From the NCBI GenBank assembly GCA_019448385.1, contig JAGTXO010000073.1, positions 1 to 64,000 of the forward strand: a DNA stretch of 64,000 nucleotides, in the 5' to 3' direction. Position 1 is the stretch's first letter. Each line of letters opens with the position of its first letter. The position numbers and the translations under genes were made by a program. This DNA is from Diacronema lutheri (lineage: Eukaryota > Haptophyta > Pavlovophyceae > Pavlovales > Pavlovaceae). Of the stretch, positions 50,650 to 61,329 are shown one piece after another. The notes below the pieces were generated by a model. That model was given only the letters and a program-made list of their open reading frames with translations. It was not told the origin of the DNA and did not search any database.

Positions 50650-53613
50650 ATGGCGGGACCGCGCGCGGTCGTTCCGACGGCCAGGAGCGGGACGCCGACG
50701 GCGGCGTCGCGCAAGGCGCAGCGGCAGCAGGCGCGGCTCGAGAAGAAGAGCCGACGCGCCGTGCATGCCGCGCGCGGCCGCGCGGCGCCCCTTGCCGCTC
50801 GCGCAGCGGAGCCGCCGGCCGACGCGCGCCGGCCCGTTGCCGACGCGCGACGGCCGCGCGAGCTGCCGGCGCCAACGCTCGCGCGCAATGCGCAGGCGCG
50901 CCGCGGTGCGGGCAATGCCCCGCGCTCCAACTTTCACCGCCTCCTCGTGGAACAGGGCCTCGTCACCGACGGCGGCGGCGCGCGCGGCGCCACGAGCGCG
51001 TCCGTGCGCCGGTCGAGTGCGCGGACGGACGACCTCGACGCCGAGATCGACGCGCTCGAGCGAAAGCTCGGGATGCGCAAGAAGCAAAGCGCAGAGCGAG
51101 AGCGCCGCGCGCTCGAGCGCGACGGCTTCGGCTTTGCGCTTGAGCTCGACACGGCTGGCGCGGCGCGGCAGCAGCGTCCGGCGCGCGCGAGCGCCCGCGC
51201 CGGAGGGCCGGCCGCGCGCAACGATTCGGGCGCGGGCGACGGCGGCGAGGAGGAGGAGGAGGATGAGGAGGAGGAGGCGGATAGCTTTGAGGGCAGCGAC
51301 GCGGGTGAGGAGGGTGCCGACGGCATGACAGTCGATCGCGCCCTCGACATCCTCGACGGCGCCGACTCGTCGGGTGGCAGCTCCGACGATGAAGGCGAGC
51401 GAGAGGGAGAGGGAGAGGAGGAGGAGGTGAGCGAAGCGGACGGCGAGGAGGAGATGACTCTCGAGGAAGCGCTCGACGTGCTCGAGGGGGTTGCCGGCGA
51501 TGACGGCAGCAGCAGCGCACGCGACAGCAGCGACGACGATGGCGGCGCGTGCAGCAGCGACGATGCGAAACGCGAGCGGGGCGAGGCGGACGAGGACGAG
51601 GACGCGGAATTTTCGCAGCCCGAGCTCAGCGCGAAGCGCAAGCGTGGCGCGCGCGACGCGCCGCCCGCCGCCGCCGCGCCGCCGGCCGCTCGCGGTGCAT
51701 ACGTGCCACCAGCGCTGCGAACGCGCCCGGCGGGCGTTGGCGAGAGCGCGCAGACGGTGGCGTTGCGCCGCGCGCTGCGCTCCGGCGTGAACCGCGTCTC
51801 AAGCGAGAATGTCGACGTCGTCACCGCGGAGCTCGTGCGTGCGTGCGCCGGCGCGAGCCGCGCAGAGGTCGCTTCGCTTCTCTCGGAGGCCATCTTTGCA
51901 GCGGCACTCTCGCACGCGCTCGTGCTCGGCCCGCTTGTGCTCGCGTGCGCGGCGCTGGCGGCGAGTCTGCACGTGCGTCTCGGGATGGGCGTCGGCGCGC
52001 ACCTCGTCGAAGCGCTCGTCTGTCGCTTCGACGCGCTCTATGACGCGCGCGCCGCAAAGGCGTGTGTGAACGGTGCGCTTCTCATCGCGCACCTGTACAA
52101 TCTGCGCGTTGTGCACTGCGAGCTCGTCTACGACCTGGTGCGCACGATGGCGGCTGGGCTCGGCGTGAGCGCGCCTGCCCTCCCCGCCGCCGCCGCCGCC
52201 TCCGTCGCCGCGTCGCGCGCGCCCGCGCCCGCCGCCGAGCCACGCGCGCCCCCCGGCGAGCTCGAAGTGGAAGTGCTGCATGCAATGTTGCGTGCGGTCG
52301 GCGCCGAGCTTCGCAACGATGATCCGGCGGCGCTTAAGGAGATCGTGCTCGAGGTGGGCAGGCGCGCCGCCGAGCACGGCGGCGCGCTCGCGAGCGCAGC
52401 GCTTGGCGGCCGCGTGCTCGTCGGTGCGGCTGGCGAGACCAAGGCCGACGTGGCGGGCGCGCGCGGCGAGGCCGGCGGTGGCGGCGGCGAAGCCAAGGGT
52501 TCCGAGGCGTCGGTGCGCATGCAGGTGCTGCTGCAACTCGTGCTCGACCTGAAGAACAACAAGCAGCTCAGGGCGCGCGGTCGTGATGGCGCCGACGACA
52601 TGATTGCGCGCGTCCGCGCAAAGGTGCTCGGCTGCGGCGGCGGACGCGCGGCTGGCGCAGGAGGCGGCGGCGGTGGCAAGAAGAAGCGCGCGCGCGGCGC
52701 GGACGGCGGCGGCTCGAGCGCTGCGGAGCTCGAAGCCAAGGTTGAACTGTGCCGCCTGCGCGCCACCTGGGCCGACTACGCGAGTGCAGCGACGAATGGC
52801 CGATGGTGGCTCGTGGGCAGCGCGTGGGCGGGCGGCGCGGACGGGCGCACGCGCCGCGCTGGCCAGCCGGCCGACGACGGCGGCGACGAGGACGAGGCGC
52901 GCGAGGCTGGCAGCGGCAGCGTGGCAGGCGAGGACCGTGCCCTGCTCGCGCTCGCGCGTCGGCAGGGCATGAACACCGACGTGCGCCGACGTATCTTCGT
53001 CGCGGTGATGGGCGCGAACGGGCACGTGGACGCGTGCGAGCGGATCGCGGCGCTCAAGCTCGCGCGCGGGCCCGCGCGCGAGGTTGGGAGGGTGCTTGTC
53101 GAGTGCTGCGCGCAGGAGGCGGCATACAACCCTTTCTACGCGCAGCTCGGCGCGCGGCTATGCGAGGCGTCGTCAGACGAGGCATACACACTGCAATACG
53201 CCTTCTGGGACCACTTCAAGCAGCTCGCCTCCTATTCGGTGCGGCGCATCTCGCACCTCGCGCGGCTGCTCGGAGCGCTGTTCGGCCGGGGCGCGCTGCC
53301 ACTCGCCGCGCTCAAGGGCATCGAGTTTGGCGCGATGCACCCGCAGCTCGTGCTCATGCTGCAGATCGCGCTGATCGAGCTCATCGCCGAGCACGACGCG
53401 CGCGCGCTCGAGCGCGCGCTCGACAAGCTCGTGGTCGCGCAGTCGGAGGGCGCGCGCGCAGTCGTTGAAGGCCTCTTCCTCTTCTGCGGCGCGCCGCTCG
53501 AGCGCGCGCTCGAGCTGAGGACGCGCGCCGAGCGTGACGCGCTGGCGCGCAACGTGCAGCTGCTGCGCGCGCGCCTCGAGGCCGCCGCGCCGCTCGCGCG
53601 CGCCGGACGCTGA
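50650..53613 (+). CDS. NOM1: NOM1/Sgd1-like nucleolar MIF4G-MA3 protein
   Basis: NOM1 (yeast Sgd1) is a nucleolar protein needed for 40S subunit maturation and binds eIF4A-like helicases. The ATG at 50650 gives 987 residues. The N-terminus is basic (KAQRQQARLEKKSRR) with SNFHRLLVEQGLV and DAEIDALERKLGMRKK. A long acidic region follows. The MIF4G domain begins around AYVPPALRTRP and LRRALRSGVNRVSSENV, and includes VNGALLIAHLYNLRVVHCEL and LHAMLRAVGAELRNDDPAAL. The MA3 domain reads RQGMNTDVRRRIFVAVMGAN, AAYNPFYAQLGARLC and LQYAFWDHFKQL. The order and spacing match the family. No introns, intact. Followed after 193 bp by the channel gene on the same strand. Confidence 0.9.
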   Translation: MAGPRAVVPTARSGTPTAASRKAQRQQARLEKKSRRAVHAARGRAAPLAARAAEPPADARRPVADARRPRELPAPTLARNAQARRGAGNAPRSNFHRLLVEQGLVTDGGGARGATSASVRRSSARTDDLDAEIDALERKLGMRKKQSAERERRALERDGFGFALELDTAGAARQQRPARASARAGGPAARNDSGAGDGGEEEEEDEEEEADSFEGSDAGEEGADGMTVDRALDILDGADSSGGSSDDEGEREGEGEEEEVSEADGEEEMTLEEALDVLEGVAGDDGSSSARDSSDDDGGACSSDDAKRERGEADEDEDAEFSQPELSAKRKRGARDAPPAAAAPPAARGAYVPPALRTRPAGVGESAQTVALRRALRSGVNRVSSENVDVVTAELVRACAGASRAEVASLLSEAIFAAALSHALVLGPLVLACAALAASLHVRLGMGVGAHLVEALVCRFDALYDARAAKACVNGALLIAHLYNLRVVHCELVYDLVRTMAAGLGVSAPALPAAAAASVAASRAPAPAAEPRAPPGELEVEVLHAMLRAVGAELRNDDPAALKEIVLEVGRRAAEHGGALASAALGGRVLVGAAGETKADVAGARGEAGGGGGEAKGSEASVRMQVLLQLVLDLKNNKQLRARGRDGADDMIARVRAKVLGCGGGRAAGAGGGGGGKKKRARGADGGGSSAAELEAKVELCRLRATWADYASAATNGRWWLVGSAWAGGADGRTRRAGQPADDGGDEDEAREAGSGSVAGEDRALLALARRQGMNTDVRRRIFVAVMGANGHVDACERIAALKLARGPAREVGRVLVECCAQEAAYNPFYAQLGARLCEASSDEAYTLQYAFWDHFKQLASYSVRRISHLARLLGALFGRGALPLAALKGIEFGAMHPQLVLMLQIALIELIAEHDARALERALDKLVVAQSEGARAVVEGLFLFCGAPLERALELRTRAERDALARNVQLLRARLEAAAPLARAGR

Positions 53614-53806
53614 CGCGCGCAATGTCCGAAAACTGCCGCAGCGTTCTCCGTTGAGAGGCGAGAGATCGGCTACCACAGACCGGTCGTTCGCATGCCCGGG
53701 CGTTTTGACATCGCGTCGCGACTCGCGACCGCAGAACCGCGGGAATCGCGGGCCCACCATAGGGACAGTTCTCGGTTTTCATTTTGCCAAGGGCAAGCAG
53801 CCCCCC

Positions 53807-56800
53807 ATGACAAGAGCCCCATGGCGCCCGGCGGGCGCGCCGCCTCGCGCCACTCCGCCAGAGGAGCCGGCGGAGCCGGCGCCCGCGCCGTTCAGTGCGC
53901 TCGCCGAGCTCGCCGGCGTGCGCCCGGCGGACTTGCTCGTCGCGACGGAGCTCCGGCTCGCCGGCCGCGAGCTGACGGACGAAGTCGCGCACGAGCTGGC
54001 GGCGCTCCTGGACGCCAACCGGCTAGAGCACCTGGCGCTGCGGCGCTGCGAGCTGAGCGACGAGGGTTGGCGCGCGATCGCCGATTCGCTTAGTGGCTGC
54101 GCCTCGTTGCGCGTCCTCGACATGACCTGTGCCAACGTCGGCGACGCGGCGGGCGCGGCGATCGTGCGCGCGCTCGAGGCGGGCGGCTCGATTCGCGCGC
54201 TCGAGCTGGTAGGCGCGCCGCTCCGCGCGCGAGCGGCCGAAGCGCTGTGCGCGTGGCTCTGCCGGCCCAACGACGGCTGCGCCCTCGAGCGCCTCTGGCT
54301 CGGTGGCAACGCGCCGCAGTTTGACGACGCGTTCGGCGACGCGCTCGTCGAGCTGGTCCTGCGGCGCGTCGCGTGCGACGTGCGCAGCTTCTCCGAGGCG
54401 GAGGCGGAGGCGGAGGAGCTCGCGCGGCGGGTGAACCACGACGTGATTGCCTCGCACGACGCAAGCGCCGCCGCTGCCGACTCGGCGCGCGCGCAGGTGC
54501 CGCGCGTGGACGCGCCTTTGACGGACGGGCCCGTGGTAGCGGCGGCCGCCACAGCCGACGCGCGCGGCGACACGAGCGCCGCCGCCGCGCCGCGCTGGCC
54601 GCAGAGCCGGCCGCTTCGCGCGCTCGAAGAGTTTGAGGCGAAGCTGCGCACGGGCACACCAAAATCCGTCGCCTCCGCCGCGCGCTGGCCCGCGCGCGCG
54701 CTGTGCGCGCTGCAGGGCGACGAGTTGGCTGATAGCGTGTCGCGCGCGCTCGAGGTGGCGTACGTGACGAATGGCGACGCATGGCTGCTCTTTGGCGTGG
54801 AGCTGGCGGCGCGCTGCCGGCAGCTGTCGCCGTCGCTGCGCGAGCGCGACGGCGCCGAGGCGAGCGAGCAGGCGCTCGCCGCGTTCAAGCTCGTGCAGCT
54901 CGCGATCTGCGGCGCGGCGCGCCACCTTGAGGTGCGTGCCGCCGCGCCCTCGCCGTACCCGCTCGCCGCCCTCGGCAAGGCGGGGGCGCGCACGCCGTCC
55001 GGTGGGACGGCGGGCGGATTCTCCGCCTCCACGTTGCGCGCGCGCGCCGAGCAGCGCGACGCGCTTGCCCGGCAGCACGCGCGCGCACCATTCCGGTGGG
55101 ACGATCACCTCATCGCCCTCTCGCGTGCGGTCGAGGAGTCGGAGAAGCAACTCGTCGCGTTCGCGCCGGTGCAGCGCGCGCTGCTGCGCACGCTCCTCGG
55201 CGCCTTCTCGCGCACCGTCGAGCGGCACGCGTGGGCCACCTCGCGCCGCACGCTCGCGCCCTTCGTCGCGGCCGGCGACGACGCGGAGCTCGCGCTGCCC
55301 GTCAGCACGCGCGGCTCGTGCAGTGCGCGCGCGCGGCGGCTCGCGCAGGACGGGCTTGGCGCGCTCGTCGCGGGCTGTCTCTCGCTGCTGCTGCAGCCTG
55401 TGCTCTACGCCGTCGCCATGTTCGCGCCGCCGCTGCAGCTTCGCCTGCGCGAGTACGTCGACGCGCACGGCGCGTGCGCCGGCAGTGCGCGCCTTCGCGC
55501 CGCGCTCGTGCCGTGGTGGGACGCGCCGCTGTGCCGGCTGCTGCTCTCGACTGCGTCGCAGCTCGTGCTCGTGTACCTGCTCGTCGGCCTGCCGCCGCAA
55601 TATTCCAACAGAGCTCCACCCGCCGAGCTCACCGCCGCCAGCTTGATCATCGTCGGTTCTCTCGCGACGGAGGTGAACGAGCTGACGACGGGCGCGCGCA
55701 CGCCCGCGCGCGCGATCCGCGCCTACCTGAGCGACGAGTTCAACTTCTTGGACGCGGTCGGGCTCGGCTTTGGCGCCGTCGTCGTGGCCGCCGCGCCGCT
55801 CGGTGGCGACGCCATCGTTGACGGCGTGCACATCTGGCGCACGGCCATGCGGGCTCTTTCTGTGAGGCCGCACGCCGCGCGCGGACGCGCCGTTGTTCCG
55901 TTCGGCTCGCGTGGTTTGACGCCCTGCGCTCTGCGCCCGCCCCACCCGCGCCGCCGTCGCGTTTCGTCACAGCTGCTCTGCCTCTGCCTTCGGCCCGTGC
56001 GGCTCGCATACCTACACGCCACTTTTGGCCCCTACGTGATGATGGTGTGGAGAATGTTTGGGGACGTGCTCAAGCTGGTGGGCGTGCTCGTGCCGATCGC
56101 GGTCGCCTTCGCCGTGGCGCTGCACGTCACCTTTGACGACTTCCCCGAGGGCGCCGCGCAGCCGCTCACCGGCGTGCCGGGCTGGGCGGCGCAGAGCTGC
56201 GCGACGGCCGGCGACCCGGACGCGCAGAGCAACATGGAGGACGACTTCTCGACGAGCATCGGCTCGGCGCTCGTCGTCATCCTCGAGGTGGCGCTCGGCG
56301 CGTCGGACACGCGCCTCGCGTGCGCACGGGGCTCGCGCGCCGGCTTCCTCGCGTGGACGCTAGTTCTCCTCTGCTCGGTCGTAACGGTCGTGCTGCTCTT
56401 GAATGTGATCATCGCGGCCATGGCGAAGAGCTTTGACCTGATCTACGACGATCTGGACGTGAACGCGCGCTTCGTGCGAGCCAAGCTCATTCTCGCCGCT
56501 GGTCGCTTGCCCATTGCGCCGCCGCCGCTCAACCTTCTGGCCTTCCCGCACATGCTCTGGACGCACGTGGCCGCAGCAGGCGCGCAGCAGGGGCAGGTCG
56601 CGCCTACAGGCGGCGCGGCCTACGGCGGCGCGGCAGGCGGCGCGGCTGTGCCGGGCAGCACGGCGCCGATGAGCGCCGCGCTGCCCGCGCGTGACGAGGC
56701 CTTCTACGAGGCGGCACGATCGTACGTGATGGCGCACATTTCAGACGCGGATGCTGAGGAGCGATGGCGGCGTACCGCGGCTCGGCGGCAGGCGCGGGTC

Positions 56801-57010
56801 GAGGAGCGGATGGGCAAGCTCCTCGAGCGGCAAACCAAGTCGGACGAGCGCATCGCGCGCATCGACGAGACGCTTAGCGCGCTTGTCGGGCGCGAGCTCG
56901 ACCGACGCTTCGTGACGGTCGGCGGCGGTGGAAACGGCGGCCGCTTCAGCTTGCCGCCGAACCGGCTGCGCTCCCTGCCCGCCGCCCGGCACAGGCCGCA
57001 CGCCGAGTGA
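53807..57010 (+). CDS. LRR-containing TRP/polycystin-like cation channel
   Basis: Exons 53807-55861 and 55973-57010 (111-bp in-frame intron, donor GTGAGG, acceptor CACAG) give about 1,030 residues. The N-terminus has ribonuclease-inhibitor-type leucine-rich repeats ([40 protein letters not shown]). A middle helical part follows. The C-half is a six-helix ion channel: [19 protein letters not shown] (S2/S3), [18 protein letters not shown] (S4/S5 entry, restored by splicing), [17 protein letters not shown] (S5), a pore region with cysteines ([16 protein letters not shown]), and the last helix [20 protein letters not shown], typical of TRP/polycystin S6. A coiled coil ends the protein. Likely a plasma- or ciliary-membrane cation channel. 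The exact TRP subfamily is unclear. Confidence 0.75.
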   Translation: MTRAPWRPAGAPPRATPPEEPAEPAPAPFSALAELAGVRPADLLVATELRLAGRELTDEVAHELAALLDANRLEHLALRRCELSDEGWRAIADSLSGCASLRVLDMTCANVGDAAGAAIVRALEAGGSIRALELVGAPLRARAAEALCAWLCRPNDGCALERLWLGGNAPQFDDAFGDALVELVLRRVACDVRSFSEAEAEAEELARRVNHDVIASHDASAAAADSARAQVPRVDAPLTDGPVVAAAATADARGDTSAAAAPRWPQSRPLRALEEFEAKLRTGTPKSVASAARWPARALCALQGDELADSVSRALEVAYVTNGDAWLLFGVELAARCRQLSPSLRERDGAEASEQALAAFKLVQLAICGAARHLEVRAAAPSPYPLAALGKAGARTPSGGTAGGFSASTLRARAEQRDALARQHARAPFRWDDHLIALSRAVEESEKQLVAFAPVQRALLRTLLGAFSRTVERHAWATSRRTLAPFVAAGDDAELALPVSTRGSCSARARRLAQDGLGALVAGCLSLLLQPVLYAVAMFAPPLQLRLREYVDAHGACAGSARLRAALVPWWDAPLCRLLLSTASQLVLVYLLVGLPPQYSNRAPPAELTAASLIIVGSLATEVNELTTGARTPARAIRAYLSDEFNFLDAVGLGFGAVVVAAAPLGGDAIVDGVHIWRTAMRALSVRPHAARGRAVVPFGSRGLTPCALRPPHPRRRRVSSQLLCLCLRPVRLAYLHATFGPYVMMVWRMFGDVLKLVGVLVPIAVAFAVALHVTFDDFPEGAAQPLTGVPGWAAQSCATAGDPDAQSNMEDDFSTSIGSALVVILEVALGASDTRLACARGSRAGFLAWTLVLLCSVVTVVLLLNVIIAAMAKSFDLIYDDLDVNARFVRAKLILAAGRLPIAPPPLNLLAFPHMLWTHVAAAGAQQGQVAPTGGAAYGGAAGGAAVPGSTAPMSAALPARDEAFYEAARSYVMAHISDADAEERWRRTAARRQARVEERMGKLLERQTKSDERIARIDETLSALVGRELDRRFVTVGGGGNGGRFSLPPNRLRSLPAARHRPHAE

Positions 57011-57162
57011 GCGCGCTGCTTGCCGCGCGCTGCGCGGGCATCGGGCGTGCGACTGCAGCCGCCTCATCCGTGGGCAGAGTCTCCACGGGTCAGAGACTAC
57101 TCAGATTGAAGACAGTTGAGAACTCGTGGCTGCCACAAATTTGCCGTCGGTGCGTGGCCGGC

Positions 57163-58332
57163 ATGATGCGCCGACTCATGGGCCTGCGCGGCGCGGCCGG
57201 CGCCGCTGCGCTCGCGCTCGCGGGCGGATCGGGGGTCGCGTTCGCGACGCACATCGAGACGGACGTGAAGCTCGACTTCAAGGACGTGCTCATCCGACCA
57301 AAGCGCAGCACGCTCCGCTCTCGCTCCGAGGTGGAGCTCGCGCGCACGTTTCACTTCAAGCACTCCAAGCAGCAGCTCACGTGCGTGCCGCTCATGGTGG
57401 CCAACATGGACACGGTGGGCACGTTCGAGATGGCCAAATGCTTTGGCGCGCACAAGTGCATGGTCGCCATCCACAAGCACTACACCGTCGACGAGTGGGC
57501 CGCGTTTGCGCGCGACTCGCCCGAGGCGCTCGCGTACGTCGCCGTCTCGGCGGGCACGAGCCGCGCCGACCTTGACAAGGTGGACGCTGTGCTCAATGCA
57601 TGCCCGGACGTGCGCATGATCTGCCTCGATGTCGCCAACGGCTACTCCGAGTTCTTCGTCCACACCGTCCGCGAGGTGCGCGAGAAGTACCCGGCGCACA
57701 CGATCATCGCGGGCAACGTCGTGACCAACGAGATGACGGAGGAACTCATCCTGAACGGCGCGGACATGGTCAAGGTGGGGATCGGGCCGGGCTCGGTCTG
57801 CACGACACGCAAGCAGGCCGGCGTCGGCTACCCGCAGCTCTCCGCCACGCTCGAGTGCGCCGATGCCGCGCACGGCCTTGGCGGGCATGTGATTGCCGAT
57901 GGCGGCATCACGTGCCCGGGCGACGCGGCAAAGGCGTTCGGCGCAGGCGCCGACTTCATCATGTGCGGCGGGATGTTCGCGGGCCACGACGAGGCTGCGG
58001 GCGAGAGGATCGTCCGCGACGGCCGCGCGTACAAGCTCTTCTACGGCATGTCGTCGAGCACCGCGATGAGCAAGCACGCGGGCGGCGTCGCTGAGTACCG
58101 CTCGTCCGAGGGGAAGACGGTCGAGGTGCCGTACAAAGGGCCGGTCGCCGCGACGATCCTCGACCTGCTCGGCGGGCTGCGCTCGGCGTGCACGTACGTA
58201 GGCGCCTCGACGCTCAAGGAGATGAGACACCGCACGACGTTCGTGCGCGTCACGCAACAGCTGAATCCGGTCTTTGGCACCCACGACCTTTCCAAGGAGA
58301 AGTCGGCCACCGCGCCGCAGGGCGGCGGTTGA
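57163..58332 (+). CDS. GMPR: GMP reductase
   Basis: Reduces GMP to IMP with NADPH, linking guanine and adenine nucleotide pools. The ATG at 57163 gives 389 residues; an upstream extension would have to begin with GTG. Key blocks: [72 protein letters not shown], catalytic loop [20 protein letters not shown] (C213) and [20 protein letters not shown]. The loop and the length match GMP reductase rather than IMP dehydrogenase (no CBS domains). A hydrophobic Ala/Gly N-terminus ([19 protein letters not shown]) before the core may be a targeting signal, which is unusual for this cytosolic enzyme. Intact, no introns. Convergent with the exostosin gene 140 bp away. Confidence 0.94.
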   Translation: MMRRLMGLRGAAGAAALALAGGSGVAFATHIETDVKLDFKDVLIRPKRSTLRSRSEVELARTFHFKHSKQQLTCVPLMVANMDTVGTFEMAKCFGAHKCMVAIHKHYTVDEWAAFARDSPEALAYVAVSAGTSRADLDKVDAVLNACPDVRMICLDVANGYSEFFVHTVREVREKYPAHTIIAGNVVTNEMTEELILNGADMVKVGIGPGSVCTTRKQAGVGYPQLSATLECADAAHGLGGHVIADGGITCPGDAAKAFGAGADFIMCGGMFAGHDEAAGERIVRDGRAYKLFYGMSSSTAMSKHAGGVAEYRSSEGKTVEVPYKGPVAATILDLLGGLRSACTYVGASTLKEMRHRTTFVRVTQQLNPVFGTHDLSKEKSATAPQGGG

Positions 58333-58472
58333 CGCGCCGACTGTTGAGGCGCCAGTGCACGGTGACCCCTTTCGTGCATTTGATCTCGGCCGCGCGCGAG
58401 GCGCGCGGAGCGTCGCGCGCTGCCGGCACGCGACACCGATCAATAGTCTAACAGGGCTAGGAGGGGACAGGG

Positions 58473-60032
58473 CTAGGAGGGGGGGCTGTCCGCCACCGCG
58501 GCGGGCGCGCGTATGTCGCACGCACTCGGCGCGGGCGGGAGCCCCTCGGCGCGCCGGCGGAGCGCGTCCATGAGCGTGTCGAACGCGTCGGCTTCGCCCA
58601 GGTGCGCGCGCTCTGTGCCGACGCACGTGCCGTACAGCCGCGTCCACAGCAGCCGCCGCCATGCGCAGCCGAGCTCGCGCTGCATCGCGCGACGCCGCTC
58701 GGGGCCGAGCGCGCGGATCGCCGGCCCGAGCGTGGCTGCGCGCTCGTGCGGCACGTGCAGAGAGAAGAGCGGCCACGGGAGCGACTCGTCGAGCGGGTGC
58801 GCGGAGCCGGCCGCCTTGGTGATCACGGGGATGCACCCCGCGAGTGCCGCGGGAATCATCCTCTGCCCGTAGTTACCCGTCTTGCCCATGGGCACCATGC
58901 ACGTCTGCGCGCCGCGCAGCTCGGAGTACAGGTCAACGTGTTCGGACCAGCCGTCGGACGGGTCGACGACGAACGGGTGGCGCTCGGTCTGCAGGATGCG
59001 AAAGCCACTCGCGTTCCGCCATAGCCGCCATGGCTCGTATCGGCTCGGCTGCACGTCCTTCTTCGTCTGAATCGCGCCGGCAAAGAAGAGCGCGACGGGA
59101 CGGCCTGCGTCGACCGCGGCCGCCGCGGCCGCTTCGTCCGGCGCCGCGGCGCTCGCCGCGGCGGACCAGGGCGAGAGGCCCGTGCGAAGGCGCGCGCAGT
59201 CGCCGTCGGTTGGGTAGTCGTTCGTCCGCCTGAACGTGGGCAGCATCACGTCCTTGCCGCGCTGGAAGCAGATGTGGCATGGCGGGAACTCGCGTTTGAA
59301 GCGCGTGTCAGCGGCGCCCTCGAGTTGCAAGGCGCCGAGCAGCCGCTCGGCAGAATCGGGCGCGAGCTGGCGCCACCACGCGCTGCCCGGCCGCAGGTGC
59401 GCGGGCGAGAGCGCCGAGTGCGCGCCGCGCCCGAACCACACCGCCTGCCACGCCTCGGCCCAGCCATGCTCGGAGGGCGCAACGATGAGGTGCGTCGGCG
59501 TTGGCGCGTGCCTTCTTTTCGCGCCCTCGGCGCGCAGCGCCGGCGCTCGCGCGGCGGTGGCGGCTGCCGCGGCGGCGACGGCGGCGGTGCGGTTCCAGTG
59601 TGGCGTGCGCGTGCGCACCCAGTCGAGCGCGTGCACGACGAGCGAGCCCGCGAGCGAGCAGCCGTAGAGCCAGAAGAAGTCGGCCGTCTCCGGCAGCGCG
59701 GTGGAGTGCGCAGAGCGGAGGAGGAGATCGCCAAGCTGCTCGGGAAGGACCCACGGCGAACAGGCACGGCGCGCGGCGGGCGGAACGTTGTGCACAAAGA
59801 TGCGCGGACGCGCGCCGCCCGCGTCGCCGCGCTCGACCGCCGCGAGCTCGGCGCGCGCGCGCTCGCGCGAGTGGCCGCAGTCCACGCCCCACCGGCCGAG
59901 CGGGCACGCGCAAAAGCCGTATTCGCAACGGCCAACCGCCGAGCAGCCGTTCGGGCACGTGGGCAGCTCGGTGCGCAAGTGGTCGTAATGCACGCTCCAG
60001 TGCCAACGGCGCCACCGATCCGGCCCGAACCG

Positions 60033-60063
<31 letters not shown>

Positions 60064-61247
60064 CATTCGGAGCCGTCCGCTGCAAAGGCCGCGCCAGCCG
60101 CGCAATCGGCCGGGGGGGCGTGCGGCATGCGCGCGCGCTCGCCGCCCGGCAGCGCCCGGTCGAGGGCCGCGCCAATCTGCGAGAAGCACTCGCAGATTGG
60201 CGAAGCGTCGGCCCGCGTCGCGCCCGCCGCCGGCGCGACGCACCACCCCGCGCCGCTGCACCCGCGCTCGCACTCGGACGCGGCGAGCAGCGACGTCGGC
60301 GGTTCCCACCCGGCGGACGGCAGCGCCAGGTTCTCGACCGCCGCGCTCACGCCCTCACGCCGAGGCGGCGACGCGGCCGCGCGCGTGCGCGACGCGAGCG
60401 CGGCATCGTCGGCTGCGACGTCGCGCTGCAACGCCGCCACCCACGTGTCACCCACCGCCGCCTCGTCCAAGAGGTGCGGCTGCTGCGGACTGCGCGCGCC
60501 GTCGGCGAGCTCAACGCCCGACCACCGCGCCGGCGCCCATCGCGCGTGCTCGCGGAGCGGTGGGAGGAGGAGATACGGGTTGTTGGCGAGCTTGAAGTCC
60601 CAAGCAAAGACGGCGACGGCCGCCCAGTGCAGTTGGCCATCGGCTGCGCCGCCTCCGCGTGCGAGATCCGCGACCGTCGCGTCGGCGGGCGCGCGCACGC
60701 ACGGCACGCGCGCGGCGTACAGCATGTCGGCCGAGGCGCCCCACCACGGCGCAAAGGCGCCCGTGTGCGCGCCGGCGAGCGCAGTGACAGCCTGCAGGAC
60801 GCACGCGCACGGCAGCGGGCCGAGCCAACGGATCGGCGGCTCCTTGCCCGACGCGAGATTGGGCAGCTGGTGCCAGAAGGGCTGCGTGCTTAGGATGGAC
60901 AGGTTGATCGTCTCGCCGTCCGACGCCTCGCACGCCGGCATCGTGCGCGCGGCGCACGCAGGACCTGCGCGTGTGAGCGGGCAAGCGCACTCCCCCGACA
61001 CCTCGTCGCACGTGCCAACGCCCGAGCAGTCGTGCGGACATGCGCGCAGGCGCGCGCCCGCTCGCGGCGCCGGTGCGGCCGCAGGGCCGTTGCGGTCGAA
61101 CGCGGCGGCACCGGTGGAAGACATGGCGATGGCGGATGTCGCAGCGCCCCGCGAGAGTAGCGCGCGGCGCGACACCGCCATCAAGCCGAGTACCGCCACG
61201 GCTAGCACCGCGACCAGTCGCCAGAGTCGCGCCGAGCCGGCCGGCAT
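58473..61247 (-). CDS. exostosin-family (GT47) glycosyltransferase with EGF-like domains
   Basis: A type II Golgi membrane protein of 924 residues from the ATG at 61247. The signal anchor is LWRLVAVLAVAVLGLMAVS. Three Cys-rich EGF-like or laminin-type motifs follow: CPHDCSGVGTCDEVSGECAC, ECERGCSGAGWCVAP and CPNGCSAVGRCEYGFCACPL. The exostosin domain starts near PRIFVHNVPPAARRAC. It includes KDVMLPTFRRTNDYP, PVALFFAGAIQTKKDV, YSELRGAQTCMVPMGKTGNY and the nucleotide-sugar binding end GQRMIPAALAGCIPVITKAA. EGF-exostosin fusions are common in algae and probably make cell-surface or scale polysaccharides. Intact and without introns. It shares an 82-bp divergent region with the acyltransferase gene. 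Confidence 0.88.
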
Positions 61248-61329
61248 CGGATGGGGGGGGGGGCGCCGAACTGGCGTTTGCTGGCAAAAGTCTGAACTTC
61301 ACAAACTTGAAACTTTCGCTGTCGCAGAC
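61248..61329. promoter_or_regulatory. 82-bp divergent promoter region with a poly(G) run
   Basis: Opposed ATGs at 61247 and 61330. An 11-G run at 61253-61263 is next to the exostosin start, and a tttgctggcaaaagtctgaa stretch is less GC-rich. Confidence 0.45.

Noticed and set aside
57007-57162. Longer N-terminus for GMP reductase
   Set aside because: It would begin with GTG overlapping the stop of the previous gene. The first ATG is at 57163.
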